Shown here: positions 5,495 through 5,971 of the stretch, piece by piece
How positions within the stretch are numbered: position 1 is the stretch's first letter
Layout: every line of letters begins with the position of its first letter
Assembly: GCA_026982515.1 (NCBI GenBank)
Contig: JALSGY010000044.1
Location: forward strand, 1-5,971
Reading direction: 5' to 3'
Source: Paracoccaceae bacterium
GTDB lineage: Bacteria > Pseudomonadota > Alphaproteobacteria > Rhodobacterales > Rhodobacteraceae
DNA: 5,971 nt
The notes under the pieces: generated by a model
What the model saw: the letters and a program-made list of their open reading frames with translations, nothing else
Database searches by the model: none
What the model was told of the DNA's origin: nothing
Program-made: the position numbers and the translations under genes

Positions 5495-5971
5495 ATGGTT
5501 TGGGAGCGGCTCGAAGGGCATGCCCGCGCCACGGCGGACCGGCCGATCGCCTCCCTGTTCGAGGAAGGCCCCCGCGCGCATGATTTCTCGATCCGCGCGG
5601 GGGGGATGCTGTTCGACTATTCGCGCACCGGCATCGACGCGCAGGCGCGCGCCCTGCTGATCGAACTGGCCGAGGCCTCCGGGCTGGCCGAGCGGCGCGA
5701 GGCGATGTTTTCCGGCAAGAAGATCAACGAAACCGAGGCGCGCCCGGTTCTGCATACGGCGCTGCGCAATCTCGACGGCGGCCCGGTGGTGGTGGATGGC
5801 CGGGACGTGATGGGCGGGGTGCGCGAGGCCCTGGCGCGGATGCGGGCCTTTGCCGAGGGCGTGCGCGCGGGCGAGATCCGCCCTCCCGGCGGCGGGCCCT
5901 TCACCGATGTGGTCAACATCGGCATCGGCGGTTCGCACCTGGGGCCCGAGATGGCCTGCCGCGCGCTGGCG
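5495..5971 (+). CDS. pgi: glucose-6-phosphate isomerase, N-terminal part (runs off the window end)
   Basis: The frame from ATG 5495 stays open to the last base, giving the first 159 residues of a protein normally around 530-550 residues long. It interconverts glucose-6-phosphate and fructose-6-phosphate in the cytoplasm. The phosphoglucose isomerase family motifs are clear: LFDYSRTGID (39-48), GKKINETEARPVLHTALR (74-91), and VVNIGIGGSHLGPEM (139-153), which forms the start of the sugar-phosphate binding SIS fold. The catalytic Glu and His further along lie beyond the window. The start lies 2 bases after the pgl stop and has no obvious Shine-Dalgarno sequence, so initiation probably depends on ribosomes finishing pgl. 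Its place behind zwf and pgl fits organisms that recycle triose phosphate through fructose-6-phosphate back into the Entner-Doudoroff pathway. A strong inverted repeat lies within codons 25-37. Confidence 0.96.
   Translation, partial: MVWERLEGHARATADRPIASLFEEGPRAHDFSIRAGGMLFDYSRTGIDAQARALLIELAEASGLAERREAMFSGKKINETEARPVLHTALRNLDGGPVVVDGRDVMGGVREALARMRAFAEGVRAGEIRPPGGGPFTDVVNIGIGGSHLGPEMACRALA
5569..5603 (+). repeat. perfect 10-bp inverted repeat with 15-base loop inside the 5' coding region of pgi
   Basis: CCCCCGCGCG (5569-5578) and CGCGCGGGGG (5594-5603) are exact reverse complements separated by 15 bases. In RNA this would be an all-GC stem about 75 bases after the pgi start codon. It encodes ordinary residues (about Gly25 to Gly37), so it could be a by-product of GC-rich codon choice. 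It could also slow ribosomes or mark a processing or attenuation point that lowers pgi output relative to zwf-pgl. No T-run follows, so it is not an intrinsic terminator. Confidence 0.55.

Noticed and set aside
4737..5938. Two minus-strand open frames (247 and 273 residues) opposite pgl and pgi
   Set aside because: Both are antisense to well-identified pathway genes and show no domain or plausible start context.
1..5971. CRISPR arrays, tRNA/rRNA genes, insertion sequences, integrase or attachment sites
   Set aside because: No regularly spaced repeats, cloverleaf-like sequence, transposase motifs or terminal inverted repeats with target duplications were seen on either strand.

Overview
The window is GC-rich DNA with strongly G/C-biased third codon positions. 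It most likely comes from an alphaproteobacterium of the Rhodobacterales/Rhodobacteraceae type. The inference rests on the zwf-pgl-pgi gene order, a LacI-type operator matching what is known of alphaproteobacterial central-carbon control, and protein sequences that read like Rhodobacter relatives. No mobile element, tRNA, rRNA or CRISPR array was seen. The genes are packed on both strands as in an ordinary chromosomal core region.

Layout. Positions 1-166 hold the 3' end of a plus-strand gene, probably an OlsB/hemolysin-like GNAT acyltransferase. After a 132-bp gap comes a complete ABC-F ATPase of the Uup group (299-2116, plus). It converges on a minus-strand radical SAM protein of unassigned function (2227-3186). 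The 110 bp between their stop codons begins with a C-rich, G-poor stretch and then contains GC-rich inverted repeats. These may serve as transcription ends, although no U-tract is present.

A 180-bp divergent intergenic region (3187-3366) separates the radical SAM gene from zwf. It carries a plausible sigma70-type promoter for zwf, a weaker and overlapping candidate for the radical SAM gene, and a perfect 14-bp palindrome at 3326-3339. The palindrome lies just downstream of the predicted zwf transcription start. It resembles a LacI-family operator, and the regulator CceR known from Rhodobacter sphaeroides is the obvious candidate.

The tightly packed operon zwf (3367-4818), pgl (4818-5492) and pgi (5495 to the window end) follows. 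The first two genes share one base and the second and third are 2 bases apart. Together they interconvert fructose-6-phosphate and glucose-6-phosphate, oxidise the latter to 6-phosphogluconolactone, and hydrolyse it to 6-phosphogluconate. That product feeds the Entner-Doudoroff and/or pentose phosphate routes. edd, eda and gnd are not in the window.

Nothing here is clearly a new system. The most open questions are the function of the six-cysteine C-terminal region of the radical SAM protein, the identity of the regulator at the zwf operator, and a strong perfect inverted repeat early in the pgi coding sequence.
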